NCBI GenBank assembly: GCA_017475785.1
Contig: JAFVEX010000203.1
Location: 1-13,910, forward strand
DNA from: Eubacterium sp.
GTDB taxonomy: Bacteria; Bacillota_A; Clostridia; Lachnospirales; Lachnospiraceae
Reading direction: 5' to 3'
DNA: 13,910 nt
Part shown: in pieces, positions 13,280 to 13,910 of the stretch
Position numbering within the stretch: the first letter of the stretch is position 1
How the letters are laid out: each line of letters starts with the position of its first letter
Notes under the pieces: model-generated
The model's database searches: none
Seen by the model: the letters and a program-made list of their open reading frames with translations, nothing else
What the model was told of the DNA's origin: nothing
Program-made: the position numbers and the translations under genes

Positions 13280-13753
13280 ATGAACAACATCAATTTGGTA
13301 GAAGGAAAAGTCGTCGCGAAGGAAGGCATGAAGGTGGGCATCGTTGCCGCGCGTTTCAACGAGATCATCGTCAGCAAGCTGCTGGGCGGCGCCGTGGACG
13401 GTCTGGTGCGCCACGGAGTCGATGAGGAGAACATCACCGCGGCCTGGGTTCCGGGCGCGTTTGAGATCCCGACCGCCGCGCTGAAGATGGCGCAGTCCGG
13501 CAAGTACGACGCGGTCATCTGCGTCGGTACTGTTATCCGCGGCCAGACCTCTCACTATGACTATGTATGCAATGAGGTGTCCAAGGGAATCGCGCAGATC
13601 GCGATGCAGACCGGCGTCCCGACACTGTTCGGAATCGTGACCACCGAGAATATCGAGCAGGCAATTGCACGCGCCGGCAGCAAGGCAGGAAACAAGGGAT
13701 ATGACTGCGCGCTGGCGGCCATCGAGATGGTGAATCTGCTGGAGCAGCTGTAA
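13280..13753 (+). CDS. ribH: 6,7-dimethyl-8-ribityllumazine synthase
   Basis: The protein is 157 residues, standard length. It condenses the RibB product with 5-amino-6-ribitylaminouracil to give lumazine, the substrate of RibE. Features in order are VAARFNE near 22-28, WVPGAFEIP (56-64), [14 protein letters not shown]92YDYVCNEV with the catalytic His, and [19 protein letters not shown] precedes the ATG. In many bacteria 60 copies form an icosahedral shell that can enclose RibE trimers. It is the last gene of the operon, 128 bp after ribBA. Confidence 0.97.
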   Translation: MNNINLVEGKVVAKEGMKVGIVAARFNEIIVSKLLGGAVDGLVRHGVDEENITAAWVPGAFEIPTAALKMAQSGKYDAVICVGTVIRGQTSHYDYVCNEVSKGIAQIAMQTGVPTLFGIVTTENIEQAIARAGSKAGNKGYDCALAAIEMVNLLEQL

Positions 13754-13786
13754 GAAATTACAGAATAACAGGACACAAAAGATGGC

Positions 13787-13827
13787 GGGGGACAGTTCTC
13801 GATGACAGAGAACCGTCCCCTGTCATC
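13787..13827. repeat. REP-like element with two mutually exclusive hairpins
   Basis: GGGGACAGTTCTC (13788-13800) pairs with GAGAACCGTCCCC (13808-13820) with one mismatch. The overlapping GATGACAG (13801-13808) pairs with CTGTCATC (13820-13827). Both cannot form at once. The GGGGAC(A/G)GTTCTCTGTCA theme resembles an interspersed repeat common in clostridial genomes, as I recall. No U-run follows, so it is not a standard terminator for ribH. Confidence 0.6.
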
Positions 13828-13890
13828 GTGTGGCAAGGCACAGTGCGAAGCGAAGATGACAAATAATATCAAGTGTAAAACAGAAGTGGT

Positions 13891-13910
13891 GCGGGGGCGA
13901 CCCGCCCCCC
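13891..13910. other. GC-rich dyad at the window edge
   Basis: GGGGGC (13893-13898) and GCCCCC (13904-13909) form a short stem with a 5-nt loop. The context downstream is outside the window, so it cannot be classed as a terminator or anything else. Confidence 0.3.

Overview
The window (13.9 kb, moderately GC-rich) looks like a chromosomal segment of an anaerobic, Gram-positive clostridial bacterium, most likely a Lachnospiraceae-type Firmicute. The grounds are strong AGGAGG-like ribosome sites, sigma-A-type promoters, an FMN riboswitch followed by an intrinsic terminator, a type III pantothenate kinase (CoaX), an ECF-type vitamin transporter, meso-diaminopimelate dehydrogenase, and an EetA/EetB-like membrane pair. 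The assignment is inference; no rRNA or other phylogenetic marker is present.

Layout. 1-744: 3' part of ddh (lysine/peptidoglycan precursor), then a hairpin terminator and a 40-bp tandem repeat. 1043-2416 (minus): a radical SAM protein with extra C-terminal cysteines, function unknown. 2417-2890: divergent intergenic region with a promoter on each strand and a perfect hairpin. 2891-3950 (plus): NusG-domain-II membrane-anchored protein and Gx-transporter-family membrane protein. 3965-5347 (minus): MATE exporter, convergent with the previous pair and apparently sharing a bidirectional terminator with it. 5556-6764 (minus): coaBC. 6765-7280: divergent regulatory region. 7281-8846 (plus): pantothenate-type ECF S component (panT) and coaX, translationally coupled. 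8852-13753 (plus): promoter, FMN riboswitch, terminator, then ribD-ribE-ribBA-ribH. 13787-13827: REP-like repeat with overlapping hairpins.

Functionally the right two-thirds is a cofactor block. PanT imports pantothenate, CoaX phosphorylates it and CoaBC converts the product to 4'-phosphopantetheine on the way to CoA. RibBA, RibD, RibH and RibE together make riboflavin from GTP and ribulose 5-phosphate, under FMN feedback. The panT-coaX unit runs without a visible terminator to within 5 bp of the rib promoter, so its transcripts may also pass through the FMN riboswitch.

The most unusual signal is that three neighbouring enzymes, CoaX, RibD and RibE, each carry low-complexity in-frame insertions. 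There are four in all, with different repeat units: 15/60, 39 and 36 bp, plus an Ala/Gly/Ser stretch. They sit between otherwise normal conserved blocks, while RibBA, RibH, PanT and CoaBC are of ordinary size. The intergenic spaces are also rich in tandem repeats and hairpins. I found no phage, transposase, CRISPR, toxin-antitoxin or defence genes.
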